Part shown: positions 31,993 to 44,253 of the stretch, in pieces | How the letters are laid out: each line of letters starts with the position of its first letter | Position numbering within the stretch: the first letter of the stretch is position 1 | From: Antrodiella citrinella | Lineage: Eukaryota > Basidiomycota > Agaricomycetes > Polyporales > Steccherinaceae | Assembly (NCBI GenBank): GCA_004802725.1 | Contig: SGPM01000009.1 | Location: 62,001 to 126,000 of the forward strand | Direction: 5' to 3' | DNA: 64,000 nt | The notes under the pieces: generated by a model | What the model was told of the DNA's origin: nothing | The model's database searches: none | The model's input: the letters and a program-made list of their open reading frames with translations, nothing else | Program-made: the position numbers and the translations under genes

Positions 31993-34446
31993 ATGACCGT
32001 GCCAGAATGGACGATTGTGGACTTCATTCACCGAGGGCCGTGGTGGCACAATCGCGGTGCGTGTATTTATGAAGCTGGTCAACCTATAGTTGCCTGTAGC
32101 TCACAATTTTCCCCACAGGCATCCGTTCACTGAACATCCTTCTGGCCCTGCCTCTTTTAACGTCAGTCATTAATGGTTTGGATTCCTCTTTGGTCAATGG
32201 TAAGCTATACCCCACATCTCCCCGTACCTTCGGCTTATATTCTCTTCAGGTCTTCAAATTCTACCCGGTTGGCAAGCGTCGTTCAACCACCCTGATGGCA
32301 AGACCTTGGGTGAGTGCTGTCACTCCCTTTGAGTCCTTCTATGCTCATGTAAACGCGCTGCAGGCCTCATCAGTGCTGCGCAGGTCATTGGCTCGTTAAT
32401 CAGCCTACCATTCACACCGTTAGCCTCAGACAATATGGGTCGAAGACCCACCCTATTCATGGGATCCATGATAATGTTGGCTGGCGTAGCTCTCCAGACC
32501 TCTTCAACATCTATCGGCATGTTTGTTGGCGCTAGGGTGCTAGGTACGTTCTCACGTCGTCTCTTTGTTGACCTCAAATTGACAGTCTTCGTAGTTGGTA
32601 TGGGCTTGTCTTTCGCTCTGAATGCGGCTCCGCTGCTGATCACAGAGCTGGCGTATCCAACACAGGTGAGCCACAATCAGCCGGACATCCCTTCGTGGGC
32701 TGAAGAAGTTTTGAAACTCTCCAGCGTGGCAAGCTCACTTCCATGTATAATTCAGCGTGGTATCTGGGTAGCATCATTTGTAAGTGAAACGATCTGTCGT
32801 CAGCGGTTTCCAAGCCCTATATCTCACTGTATCGCCTGTCCAGCTGCCTGGGTATGTTTGGGTGCGTACGACAGAGCTGGAGCTTCCGCCTGGTCCTGGC
32901 GAGTCCCGTCTCTCGTACAAGCTATCGGACCATTATGTCAAGGCATCTTCATTTGGTACGAGTTTTCACTTCGCGTCCTGTAGAGGTGTGCCGCTGAACT
33001 GTCCACAATTAAGGTTTGTACCAGAAAGCCCTCGCTTTCTCGTTGCTAAGGGCCGAGTACGTACCCAGCACGTCCGATCACGGTAATCATACGTGACTTA
33101 CAGTTTTCTTCCAGGAATCTGAAGCCGCTCGGATATTGGCGCGCTTTCATGCAAATGGCGGAGACGAAAGGGATCCCCTGGTCGTCTTTGAGATGGCGCA
33201 AATACGACATGCCCTCAAGCTCGAAAGGCACGCTGCTCAGACTATCTCATGGAAAGTCCTTTTCGCAACACCAGGAAACCGTAAGCGTATGCGACTTGTT
33301 GTCGCCATCGCTATGTTTTCCCAATGGAGGTATGTCGCGACTAATTGCGTACCGACAAGCTTCTAACCTTCAGAATCTCAGCGGCAATGGACTGGTTTCG
33401 TACTATATCAATCTGGTTTTAGACGGTGTCGGTATCTCGAACACACGGTCGAAAGCCGTTATCAACGGTGGCCTGCAGGTGTGAACCCACACGTACGGCA
33501 CGTCAAAATTAACTGCTGACGCCGTCGTTGTTAGATCTGGAACTTTGTGGCCGCGATCACTAGCTCGCTGTTGATAGACCGTGTTGGTCGTCGGCCGCTG
33601 TTCATCGCGTCGAACATTGGTATGCTCATCGGTAAGTATTAAATGCGGAATTGCACGGTGTCTTGTGACTGACTCTTGTGTCGTAGATTTTGCTGCATGG
33701 ACAATTACAACCGCTCTTTACAATCAACTTGGTCTCGCCTCTGCTGCAAAAGGTCGGTCTGACAGCTTCGCATCGCTGACATTACTTACATGCCATCCAA
33801 TAGCAACACTTCCGTTCATTTTCGTTTTCTATCTCTGCTACGATATGGCCTACAGTCCGCTGTTGGTCGTGTACACTCTTGAAATTCTTCCTTTCAATAT
33901 TCGTGCAAAAGGCTTTGCTGTTATGGTACGTTCGTATTAGTCGATCGAAGTTCTAGACTGACACAGCGGCTGTGCAGAACATTGTCGTTTCCTTGACTCT
34001 TGCTTTCAATCAATTCGTTAACCCTTGGGCTTTGGATGCTCTGGGTTGGAAATATGTATGTAACCCCCCATCAAGCTTAACACTCTCGACTGATCCGATA
34101 TTCATCGCAGTACTTGGTTTACTGTGGATGGTTGATCATCGAACTCGTCTTCGTCTTGTCATTTGTAGTGGAAACCCGGGGACGTACGCTGGAAGAGACT
34201 GCCGCGCTCTTCGATGGGGAAGAGCAACCTCAAGATCTTGTTCAACTAGGAGGCGAGGCCGCGACGCAAACCATGACGCGAGCGAACATCGCAAAACTTC
34301 AACTCAGGCAGAGGGATGTATTACCAGAGGAAAAAGGGCCTGTAGAGTTTCTGGAGATGCGAGCAGATATCAGTCTAGGTTCGTCGCGGTCGTTTCTCAA
34401 TGCGGAGTCAGATCATAGGCAGTTCACAGTATCGAGTCCATATTGA
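31993..34446 (+). CDS. MFS sugar transporter (sugar porter family)
   Basis: A 12-span proton-coupled sugar permease spread over about a dozen small exons. Sugar-porter signatures appear in order: TSVINGLDSSLVN in span 1, DNMGRRPTLFMGS in loop 2-3, LITELAYPTQ and then RGKLTSMYNSAWYLGS, WSWRVPSLVQAIG, FVPESPRFLVAKGR after span 6, IDRVGRRPLF in loop 8-9, LEILPFNIRAKG in loop 10-11, and FVVETRGRTLEET after span 12. The hydrophilic tail ends FTVSSPY at 34446. The likely start is the ATG at 31993 (MTVPEWTIVDFIHRGPWWHN); the frame is open a little further up, so an extra exon is possible. The lactose-permease or hexose-transporter branch is likely; the substrate cannot be told. Confidence 0.88.
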
Positions 34447-34671
34447 AGGAACAGTGCATTGTTGTAATTCTACGCTGTTGTTATTTTGTTAGCACTAAAA
34501 GCATGTATTTCTAGTCATGTACATGCATGTAAGATGGAAAGATCGAATATCTGGGAGCACGCTGCGAGTATTGGCTACGGCCGACGAAGTAGCAGCAGGG
34601 TATTGTATTCGTGAGACAAGAAATATTTGAGAAATATCGTAGTAAGATGAGTGTCCGTCCGTAAATCTGAA

Positions 34672-37273
34672 TCAGGGCATCAGGTCCTCCCGCACCCATA
34701 CTTGTAAGCTGCCAGGGACACAGGTAAATTCGCCCAACCCTTCTGAGTTTGCTACCACCGAGTCAGGAGCGACAGCTTGTTCAAGCAACGGCCGGTAGGT
34801 CTTTCCTCGATTATCCTGCACACAAAATTGTCTTCAGCATTAGCACGGGAGGGTAACTGATCTAAGGCTTACCTTTCCGACATTCATGCGAATGGTGTGC
34901 GATGGAGGAAATCTGCAAAAGGGAAGGTGGCGCACAGAAGGATCAGATGCCCCGACTATGCACAGCAGGTATGAGAACCTCGGAGAAACTTCCACTCACT
35001 CTTCAACGTCATCGGCGTTGCTGATGAGAACAACGCATCCGCCTTCTCGCGAGAAGCCGATGCAATTCTTGTCGTGGAAATAGTCTTTTTGCCCACCGTA
35101 CGCGACTTTCTTCCGGGCTTGCAGAAGCAGCTTCAGTCCGGTAGCGATTTTCTCAGTGTAGCATTCCTTGTTGGGGTAGAGGTCGCCATAGAATACACAC
35201 CTGAATGAGATGGCGCAATAGATTAGCTTGTGCTAATTCAGGATCTCGGAGTAACTCACGGATGTCCTTCTTGTCGAAGCAATATTAGTGCATACGCTTG
35301 CAACTTGAACCTGTCCTCGACCTGAGATCTATTTAGCGAAGTCAGACGACGGACAGAAATCGATCGACTCACCCAGCTCTCCAGAGTTTGCCCAATTTGC
35401 TGAACGAAGCCAAAATTTAACACCGAAGTTCAAAAGAAGGATAGTAAGATTCATCTACCGTGCTGGAAAGGGGTCGATGAGTAGCGCAGTATGAAGAGGC
35501 ACAGGGTCACTCACTCATGATTGTCGACAAAAGTGACGGAATCACCCGGCCTGAACTTCAATACAGAATTATCCAAGATACACCGAAGGTCGTACTGAGA
35601 CCCTGCTTTACTCGCTTCGTGGAAGTTGTGGTGGAGAGGTACATCAAAAAATGTCACCTATACGCAAAAGGGATCAATGAATTTATGCTCTCACACGACC
35701 AACTCAGCTCGCGACGTACTAAGCTCTCAAATGTGCGAATATACGGCTTAATTGACTCCACGCTGTGGGATGAATCTGTGAGAGGTCGATCATGCAAGAG
35801 AAGAGATGCACTGACTTAGCAGACCAGTACTCGGCAACGGCGAACAGGTTCTGTCTATCCTTCAACTCACGCGCACGCTTTAACTGGGACCGAGATCAAT
35901 GCTGCTACGAAGTAAGAGGATCACGTAAACGTACGAATTCTATCAAAAACCTCTTGTCCATATGCTTGATAGCATCAAGTCGGAATCCCATGGCACCGGT
36001 GGTCTGTACGGAGAATTATGAGAATGCTCGACTTGGCATGGAAAATATAGTTCTCACTTCAAGTACCCAAGTACCCCACGAGAGTATGTCCTTCCGGACT
36101 TCAGGGTGCCGGTGATCAATCTGCACCAATGAAAGAATGAAGTTGAGAACTTGACCCATGCAATAGACTCACATCTAGTCCGAGTAGGTAGTCATAATTG
36201 CCATTCTCCTTGTCGACCCATGTGGACCAACCCTTGTGATTACCGCCAACAATCTTGAATATACCGTTGGTCTTGGTACGGTGATCCCAATCGAGACCTA
36301 GAACAACTCATGAGGTACGCTCGAGGAGGTTTTTCGGAACACACATACCAGTGAAATGTTCCTCAGTCCATTTCAGCGAGCTATACTGCAGAAAAGGCAT
36401 GTTCAGGCTTCGAAGACTTTGTAACAGATACCGGCATCTACCTTGCCATTCCGTCCAGGAAAGTCGAATGCGGTCCATCCCTATGTATGTTCAGTTGTCC
36501 GGATACATACGAGACTGGGAACAAAACCATACCTCTATTTCTCTAGCGGGCCCAATGTCACGTAACCTATGATTGGGATCTACCGGTACAGCCTGAAATG
36601 TCTCTCGTCTGTCCGCGCCGAGCTTGTGCTGTGGTAAAAGAGTTCAACGTCTGTCGTACTCAGACTCAAGCTCAGAAACGGCTACTCACGTTCAGGACGG
36701 CATCTATGAGAACGTCTATTCCATTAGCTTTCGCGGTAGCGATAGCCTGCAGGAGTTCATCTTTCGATCCCCATCTTGTGGGCACCGTGCCCTTCTGGTC
36801 GAACTCGCCCAAGTCCCACTATAGACGAATTATTTAGCACAATGAGCCACCCAGCAATGCGCAACATACAAGATCGTATGCGTCATAACCTTGCCCACGC
36901 TGCGACGTCATCGTAAGTGACGTGATCAAGTCCGCGATTTCAACTCAGAATCTTACAGGAACCATAGCTTTGTTTGGTGGAGGTAGCCAGACCTGTGTGA
37001 TTCCCATCTCAGCGAGGACCGGAACCTCATTCTCAAAGTGTTTCCACCAGCTCATATCCGGATGACTGGCTTCCCACGTGTAGAACTGAATCTGCACTTC
37101 ACTATGAGACACGTATAAGTTCCGGATAACACGAGACTGAGACAAACCATGAGCGGATTTGAACCTGCCAGTGGACCAGGATTTGGGCCACGACGCATCT
37201 TGTCCAGTGCAGGAGGTGGATACAAAGGAAGATACTGCCGCAGCCAGAAAATCAGCCCGTCGAATGCGCCCAT
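34672..37273 (-). CDS. GH13 alpha-amylase, intracellular type
   Basis: A glycoside hydrolase family 13 enzyme that cuts alpha-1,4-glucans. The gene has many short introns. From the ATG at 37273 it reads [20 protein letters not shown], with no classical signal peptide, then [20 protein letters not shown] and [19 protein letters not shown]. The GH13 conserved regions are all visible: region [17 protein letters not shown], region [13 protein letters not shown] (Asp nucleophile), region [11 protein letters not shown] (Glu acid/base) and region IV FVDNHDT split by an intron (third Asp). The end is WVREDLMP with the stop at 34672-34674. The sequence style matches the fungal intracellular amylases related to bacterial maltohexaose-forming enzymes (GH13_5). 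It is convergent with the sugar transporter. Confidence 0.9.
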
Positions 37274-37898
37274 CTCTACGGATCAGCTATATCTGTCTGC
37301 AAGGTCCTGAATTTTGTTCCAAGTCGCAGCTGACTGCCACTGAGCATGCGGACACGCTGAAGCCGCCGACAGCGTCGCCGTTAACGTTGGCCACAGCCGT
37401 CGGAAATGGCCGTGCCGAGTTAAACTCCGACGGGGCAATTATAAAATCTTTTCTTTGCGCGCTCTCACCTTCAATTATCACGGCCATCACGACGTCCACA
37501 CTTCCTCTGTTGGCGTCTTGCTGGACTTTGGGACGTGGTACGACGTCATCTTCAAACTTGTGGTGGTTACGATTGAATGAGCCCTCTTAATCGCTCTATG
37601 CACGCTTTTGATTCCTACGTGTAGCGGAGTTTCATGCCTGGGACACAACCTTCAGCTTCTCCACTCGAATAGCCATGTATTCGTTTACCTGTAGTCCTTT
37701 TCAATACATGTTTTTTCAAAAGAGATAGTGGCTCCAGAGGTCTGCACATTTCTGAATCGTATCCATCTGTCACATCCTGTTCACAAAAACTTCAGGTGCA
37801 AATAAACAAAAACAACGCGTCGCGAACGCGTTCGCGCTCAAGGTCGTTGCTCAACCTGCCCGCGTCACCCACGAACTACCCGTTACCCGCTCCCAGTA
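37274..37898. promoter_or_regulatory. Divergent intergenic region between the amylase and RNase H2A genes
   Basis: 625 bp between opposed start codons. It contains two ACGCGT boxes near RNase H2A (37815-37831), the second inside a perfect 16-base palindrome (37821-37836, CGCGAACGCGTTCGCG). The remainder shows no clear motif. Open frames at 37159-37590 are read-through of the amylase antisense and not supported. Confidence 0.5.
37815..37831. promoter_or_regulatory. Pair of ACGCGT (MluI cell-cycle box) sites upstream of RNase H2A
   Basis: ACGCGT at 37815-37820 and 37826-37831, only 5 bases apart and 68-84 bp before the ATG at 37899. This is the binding word of the MBF G1/S factor in other fungi, and RNase H2 genes are tied to replication. 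The sites are seen; control by MBF is inference. Confidence 0.5.
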
Positions 37899-39159
37899 AT
37901 GGCCAAAGCAAAGAAGACACAGAAAGTCAAGGAAGAGGAGACAGAAGAAGAAGAAGTCCTTCCTGTCCCCTCGATACTCAATCCGGGGTCGCCTCTCTTG
38001 GAATCCTACACCTACCATTCCCCGCTTCCTACAGCACCAGGACCTTATATACTCGGTGTAGATGAAGCGGGAAGGGGGCCTGTGTTGGGGCCTATGGTGT
38101 ATGGAGTCGCGTACTGCCCTGTTGCGTACAAAGACGACTTGGACAAGCTCGGTTTTGCGGGTACGTGGGTCGTGTGTTATTGTAGTGGGTTTGGTCTGAC
38201 GCAATGCGTTTACCCTCAGATTCAAAGACACTCACCGCTGGGGTCAGATCGAATCTATTGAATATTCTAGGTTCGGATCCGGAGAACCTAGGCTGGTCTG
38301 TTCGAGTACTATGGTACGTACCAAATTATGGAAGTTCGAGCGATAAATATGAAGAACGTATTAGTCCTCAAGCAATATCTGCTGGCATGCTGCGTCGACC
38401 ACCAACAAATTTGAACCAGCAGTCACAAGCAGCAACTGTTCATCTGATTCAGGAAGTCCTGAAAGCTGGTCTAGAACTATCTGAGGTACGCATCTCTCCG
38501 ACGCACCTTCGGACCACATTATAATGAATAATGTTCGAGGTTAGGTGTACGTCGACGCTCTCGGAAATACGACAACATACCAAGCCTACCTCTCCAAGAT
38601 ATTCCCTCGAATAGAGTTCACTGTCACACAGAAAGCGGACTCCAAGTTCAAGATTGTCGGTGCTGCCAGTGTGGCAGCCAAGGTAACTCGTGATGCGTGC
38701 GTGGAAGGCTGGGTCTTCGCAGAGACTCTGCCGTCTAAATACGGTTCGAAGCTCGAGGAGGACAAGCCAAGTTGGAGTGTAGAATTGGGGAGTGGATACC
38801 CATCAGGTCAGTCAAACCTCTGCACGAGTGCACGGTCCGCAGTTTTTTGACCGCTGGATTCTAGACCCCAAGACGAAGGCTTGGGTAAAGAATTCCTTAG
38901 AACCTACGTTTGGCTTCCCATCTCTTGCGCGTTTCTCATGGACAACCATCAAGGTGGAGCTAGAAAAAGACGGACATTCAGTTGAATGGTGAGTTACGTG
39001 CGCCTGGACTATGTCAGACCATGACTTATCGACCCATTCTAAAGGATTGATGATGGACAGAAGGCCTTGATGCAGGCTTTCAAAAGCGAGACAGGACGAG
39101 ACCAGCGACGATGTAAAGTTGCGAAGGATCTCGGTATCAAGAGCGTCGGTACGTTGTAG
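37899..39159 (+). CDS. RNASEH2A: Ribonuclease H2 subunit A (catalytic)
   Basis: The nuclear enzyme that removes ribonucleotides and RNA-DNA hybrids during replication. The first exon is 37899-38160; splicing continues [16 protein letters not shown] across the intron ending at 38219. A Lys/Glu-rich leader ([20 protein letters not shown]) precedes the type-2 RNase H core: [20 protein letters not shown] with the first two acidic residues of the DEDD centre, [12 protein letters not shown] with the third, and [15 protein letters not shown] with the fourth. The conserved GSGYPSDPKTKAW and FSWTTIK follow. The end is [11 protein letters not shown], stop 39157-39159. All catalytic residues are present. 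Confidence 0.93.
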
Positions 39160-39187
39160 ACAGGAAGAGCTCCGTTATCTATCGCGT

Positions 39188-40516
39188 NATGTATTCATGT
39201 ACACCATACCTCACAAGCATTATCCTCTGAATTATGCATACACAATCTGCACANNAAGACACNGCAGAATCACGANTCAAATCGGAAGAAAANACCATAT
39301 TAACGTCTCTTCGGAGGAGGAGTTCCGGAACCCTCGTCAACAGCCTTCCTCTTCCCCAGCCCAATGACCACCTTCGTACGATCCACCGACACCGGCGTGC
39401 CAGATTCCCGAGGAGAGTCCATAGCCACAACCGTAGACGTGATACGAGAAAAGCCGGGGCGCGGTGCTGGTGAAGCACTGTTCGAGCCAGCAGCCGGAGT
39501 GGCAAGACCACTGTTCGTCATTGGTGCGGGAANGGTCATGAAGCCGGAAGAGTCTAGCTGATTCGCTCCCAAATGNCCGTTCTTCTTCGACTTCTTCTTC
39601 TCTGTCTTGCCTTTAGACAAAGGTTGTGCGTCGAGGAATCCGCCNGCCTGAGGAACAGCACTACAAGATCATGATCAGTAAAACTATATCAATAGATATA
39701 TGATATATATGAAGTGCGTACCCATGATTACCGACCGAAAGCACAAAGTGAGCTTGACCCGCCTTCTCTTGACGGATCTGGAAGGCNTGGTTCATGCTCA
39801 ATGGCGTGTCCCCGCTAGCCATCGCCTCCTTCTTCCTATCCTCTGCAATCTTCTTCAGTCTCTTCTCCGTCTTCATCTTGCCCGATCCCTTGCCATGNAA
39901 TTTGTGAGACAACGCCTTCCAAGCTTCCTTCGGCGTAAGCACTCTGCCAAACTCGTCATAGTATACAATCTCGACGTCAGGCTTNTAGTTCTTGAACGAC
40001 TCCAGGTTGGCCTTAGCTTCGTGGGACTCGCGCATACGGTTCTCGTACTCCCTCGTCGCCTGGTCCTTGTTTCCGCCACGCATTTTAGCCTTGTCCAGTT
40101 CGCGCTGCGCCACCTGCCTCCGGTACTCCGCAAGCCACAGGTCTCGCTGCAACTGCACNTTCTCGCGCTCCTGTGAGTCCGCCTTCGGAGCCGCAAGGAC
40201 ACCTTGATTGCGCAAGATNCTAAGAGTGGCGGCCATTCCAGAACCAAACGTCTGTTCGCCCAATGTACCTTCTANGTCGCCAGTGTTCTGAGTGGCTTGT
40301 ACCGCNTCGGCTTCCTTTATAGCACTCTCGATAGCATTNAGCATCGCCTCCTCGTCTTCTTCCTCCTTGACTGAAACTTCTCCCGCTTCGAGCTCTTCCA
40401 TAGCCTCATCTTCATCAGGCTTTGCGGACTCGCCTCGCGATACAGAACGTTGCTTCGAGGGCCCTGCAGTGATAGNTACCTCTGTAGTTTCCCTCTTCAC
40501 GGCGACGGGANCGTAN
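39188..40516. other. Patch of scattered single unresolved bases (N), second cluster
   Basis: About twenty single N characters (one NN) lie between 39188 and 40516, across the 3' end of RNase H2A and the last third of the Snu66 gene. Spacing is irregular, tens to about 200 bases. The surrounding 8 kb has none. Several Snu66 residues cannot be read for this reason. Confidence 0.85.
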
Positions 40517-42128
40517 GTGATTGCACGGACGAACTCAGAGGTATCGTCAAAAGTAAGACCACCTTCACCAGTCTCTATTAAGTCGTCCTCATCTTTGATG
40601 ACTTCGGGATCATCTTCTATCATTGCCTGCTCTCTCTCTTCGGCAACTACACGAAATATTGCATCAGCGCGTTGCGACAGAAACGACCAACGAAAATATT
40701 CACTTCTTCGAGCAACTTCCTCGGGGGAGAGCTTCTTGGGCTTCTGCAGCTTCGCTCGTCTCGAGCGTGCGAGGGCAGCTTGCAGATCGTCGTCGTCTAC
40801 AAAATTGGAGTCCAAATTCCGCTGTATAGGGACGATCGGTGCGTCTACTGGCATGTCGTCAGGGTCGGCTTCTGCTACACGACGCGTTGAGCGTTTCTTC
40901 TTGGTCTTAGGTTTCTTGAAGCCAACATCTCCAGGCTTCATATAATCAGCAGTTTCCAGGTTCTCTGCAAACAATATCAGTGACTGCACGCCACATTAAG
41001 GCATATACGTACTGTCGTAATCTATAGACAACAGAGCCTTCTTCACTGATACAGATGGGTCATGATCAGTTTTGATAGAGAATTCCTTCTTTGCTGCAGA
41101 AGAACTGCCGCCCAAGCGAAATTCCTACACAAATAAACGTTTCAGCATTGGAGGGATGGCGTCGTGAGACGTACGCACCACTTGTTTAGGACCTTCCAAA
41201 AACTCATCATACTTGGCCAGAACGGCTCGCTTCATTCCTTGATTGCCTTCAACGAACTCGTCGTCGTCATAGCCGGTGTAGTCGCGACGCTTGATTTTGA
41301 GCTCCTTGTTCTTCTCAAGCCGTTCGTCTTCAGCCATGTTGACGTTTTGAAGCTCGTCCTCTGCATCAGGACGGGATTGAGTTATCTATCGTGCAGTAGA
41401 GGAAGTGGAATAGAGGACGCACCTTCGTCATCAAGAATGCGACTGTCCTTCAGTGTCAGTATCCGATCCTCGCCCTCTCCCAATTCCTCGAAGTCATGAG
41501 CAACTTTCAGGCCAGCAAGATCCTCTGTGACACATCATTAGAAGAGGCCTTCATGAGTTGAAGGATTGGTACTCACTTTCAGTATACTCGTCCTCAAAAG
41601 CCTTGTCCATGCTCTCCAGCTCCTCCTGACGTTTCCTAGCAAGCTCCTTCTCCTTCTTCTTGCTGCGCTTGATCCATTTCAGGGCATCGTCTACATCGCC
41701 ATCGGTGTCACCCAGGGTCGCACCCTTGAGCTTTGAATTGAGTTCCCTTTTATTTCTCACCCTAAGTTACAAGACGGCTATGAGCATTCGTCTTTGGCTC
41801 TTTCAATTCGGCCTGGAGGGCCAACGCAGAAGTAGAAGTAACCGCCGCAATGCAAGTGAAAGGAAACTGTACTCACTTTGCAATCCGGTCTTGTGTGTCC
41901 CTGTGAAATGAAAAGTGCCACAATTAGTAAAGCACGTATTTGACGCAAGTGTGTCACTTACTTCGAAGCTTTGGCTTTGGCTTCCTTCTCTCGTTGCTGG
42001 GCATAGTTGTCCTCAGCTGTCTTCTCGTTGTCGTTTGCGGGAGCTTTGTCGTCCGTCAAAGGCTTGAGACCGAGAGAAATACGAATCTTGTTCGTCTCCT
42101 CCAAACTGATACTCTCTTCCAAAGACAT
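39300..42128 (-). CDS. SNU66: U4/U6.U5 tri-snRNP protein Snu66 / SART1 family
   Basis: A spliceosomal protein of the tri-snRNP in the nucleus. The ATG at 42128 gives MSLEESISLEETNKIRISLG and LKPL, the short conserved opening of the SART-1 family (the region that in yeast contacts the ubiquitin-like Hub1). Many exons follow with Lys/Glu-rich helical text (DALKWIKRSKKKEKELARKR, EDRILTLKDSRILDDE, RRDYTGYDDDEF, KYDEFLEGPKQ). The C-terminal family block is YYDEFGRVLTPKEAWKALSH and GKGSGKMKTEKRLKKI. The last exon ends in the Ser/Pro- and Lys-rich tail SGTPPPKRR, stop at 39300-39302. About twenty N bases in the last third leave residues unknown but do not break the frame. Confidence 0.9.
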
Positions 42129-42476
42129 CTTGCGACAGCAGTAGGTTCTTCCTGAGAGAGAAGTGCTGAGGAAGTAGACCTGAAAGATGAAGTATATCTG
42201 TCTCAACGGCGTCGACGGTCGGTGAGTAGTCTAAGTGACTCGCGTGGTGGTGGTGGTGGTGATGGTCCGCTCTTGTTCACGACGGGAAATGACCGAGCGC
42301 TGGTCAACGAATTCGTTGTTTGCGCATGTTTGGAGGCCTCACGAGACCCTGGTCACCCCAATATACTGACATCATGCAAAGGTTCTATAACAAAGAGTGG
42401 TGGATATGTACATTACAGCGGTGAACTGGAATATAATGAGCGAGATGTATTAGATGCAATGTGCACAAACTCCAGA
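42129..42476. other. Intergenic region, about 350 bp, with a short GTG repeat
   Basis: Between the start of SNU66 and the end of the RMND1-like gene. A (GTG)n microsatellite of about 18 bases sits near 42244-42262. This side should hold the SNU66 promoter. Nothing else is seen. Confidence 0.45.
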
Positions 42477-43909
42477 TCAGCTGGATTCGGTCGACTTATG
42501 TACCGCTGACTTGTCTTTCACTTCAAGAAGCTCGGGAACATCACGGATGAGACACTGGAACAAAGTATGAGCATGTCAGGACAACACCATGTAGCCAGGA
42601 TTCTCACAATGACAACTTCGACCGCGATAAGCAGGATAATGATTAACTCCATCGTATGTCCGGACGTCTGGGAAGAACATCGTGAGCACAAATTTTGAAG
42701 ACTCAAGCTGAAATACTCATACCTCCGTCAGTAGCTGCCGAAGAACTGATTGCATCTGGAGACATCTAAGTAAGTAGAGAGCAGATACAATGATAATCAA
42801 ACTTCATGTACCTCAGCTGCATAGGTGATCTTGTCGTTTACAGATCTCGTGCGGACCCGCATCTCTAGGGCATTGTTGACAGAGTTGAAATAGCCTTCCA
42901 TAACAACAGGTAAATCGACACGTCGTATAGAAATTACGAAAAAATCATACCTTCAAATACTGGTTCTGCCCAGTAGAAGTCGGGTGTGTCGGATAAATTT
43001 TCTCGGTTGAGATTGAGGGCCTGGCGGAACTTCAGCAATTCGCCGAGCTTTTTGACCAAAGCTACCCTGCTCATCCCGGGTTCGCCTGTCTTGACCAGTG
43101 AATCTGGGAGAGGGGCCATGGAAGAAAGGTAATTCTCCAGAGACGCCTCGAATGCAGACAACGCTGTTGACCGCGAGAGTGCCTGGGAGAACGCATAACG
43201 GGCTAGCAGCGTGTCTTGGGGCAGAGTAGACGAAGGAAGGTCCGGCGGTATCGCGTCGTTGGAGTCGGGGGCTGGTGTGCGCCCGAGGATGATCAAATCA
43301 CCCTGCAATCGCGTTGTTCTGTGGACGAAATGTGAAGCGAGGACGGGCAATGGCAGAGGAACCGGACACGTACTCAGTAGGATCGGTGACAAACTCCAAA
43401 TCCTCTGTCTCGAATTCAGCCAACCGCTCCACCTCTACACCTGCTTTCGCCAGAACCTCAGCAGCAAACTTTCGCGCTTCTGCTTCACCAAGGCCCCAGC
43501 ATACGAAGCTCCCGTTCGCAAAGACGAACACCTCTCCCACTTGTCCGTCCACGCCCCACGTCGGAACCCACAGCGCATCATGAAGATGTCGTGAAGAATG
43601 AGGAAGATGACCCCTTAGTCGTGGAAGCACGTATCTGGAAGCAGTGGCCAGAGTAAATACGGGTTGAATGGTGCTCCGCGTCGGTGTCGGGTTTGAACGG
43701 ATGGGAAGGGACGCTGAAGCTGCTCGTCGGAGAGGCGTCGACGCCTTTGGCTTCAGAGTCTTCGAGTCCTCGGAAGCAGGGTCGGATGATGTGCTGGCAA
43801 ACGTTCTGTACGCAGGTATCAATCGTCTTGGTTGAGCACTGGGATTCCGGAGGACTCTGCAAGTACCAGCAGATGCCCAGAAACACCGTACATGAGCTGT
43901 GGCAGACAT
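42477..43909 (-). CDS. RMND1 / DUF155 (Sif2-Rmd1) family mitochondrial protein
   Basis: Members of the DUF155/RMND1 family support mitochondrial translation or meiotic division. The N-terminus from the ATG at 43909 (MSATAHVRCFWASAGTCRVL, with RRLIPAYRTFAS) is a mitochondrial presequence. The core has the family blocks HDALWVPTWGVDGQVGEVFV and FVCWGLGEAEARKFAAEVL, EDLEFVTDPTEY, then ALSRSTALSAFEASLENYLS, LVKKLGELLKFRQALNLNRE and DTPDFYWAEPVFEG. After small exons (YFNSVNNALEMRVRTRSVND, VLRQLLTE) the C-terminus codes the membrane segment MELIIILLIAVEVVI followed across an intron by CLIRDVPELLEV. The stop is at 42477-42479. The C-terminal span anchors it in the inner membrane in known members. 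Confidence 0.85.
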
Positions 43910-44253
43910 TCTGGATGATTTATTTGTACACGCGTTCCCTTGAGACACGAAAAGACTTACTTATGCAATGCCTGCATACAAACGAATAGAGAATACCAAA
44001 AGTGAGTGAAGGTGAGATGGTCGACGGTAACACAGCAAGCTTTCAATTTGCTGTAAGTGGCCGATCAGCTTACGCGACCGGCCCGGCAAATAAAAGCCTG
44101 GCCATTCTGCGTTCGAGTCAAGCTTGTACATGTTCAAGTATGTCAATCGTCAAGACGTCGCAGAAAACATGTCGTGGCTTGCAGGCGTTAAATTCCATCG
44201 TAAGAACGATGCCGCTAGAGTACTTTTAGATCGAATGACAGGTACAGCACATC
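43910..44253. other. Intergenic region, about 340 bp, nothing further seen
   Basis: Between the start of the RMND1-like gene and the end of the Acl4-like gene. It should contain the promoter of the former. A TAAAAG stretch occurs near 44092. No coding signal. Confidence 0.4.

Noticed and set aside
31619..37841. The 16-base word ACGCGTTCGCGCTCAA found at both 31619-31634 and 37826-37841
   Set aside because: In 64 kb about half a chance 16-base match is expected, and flanking bases differ, so it is not evidence of a repeat family.
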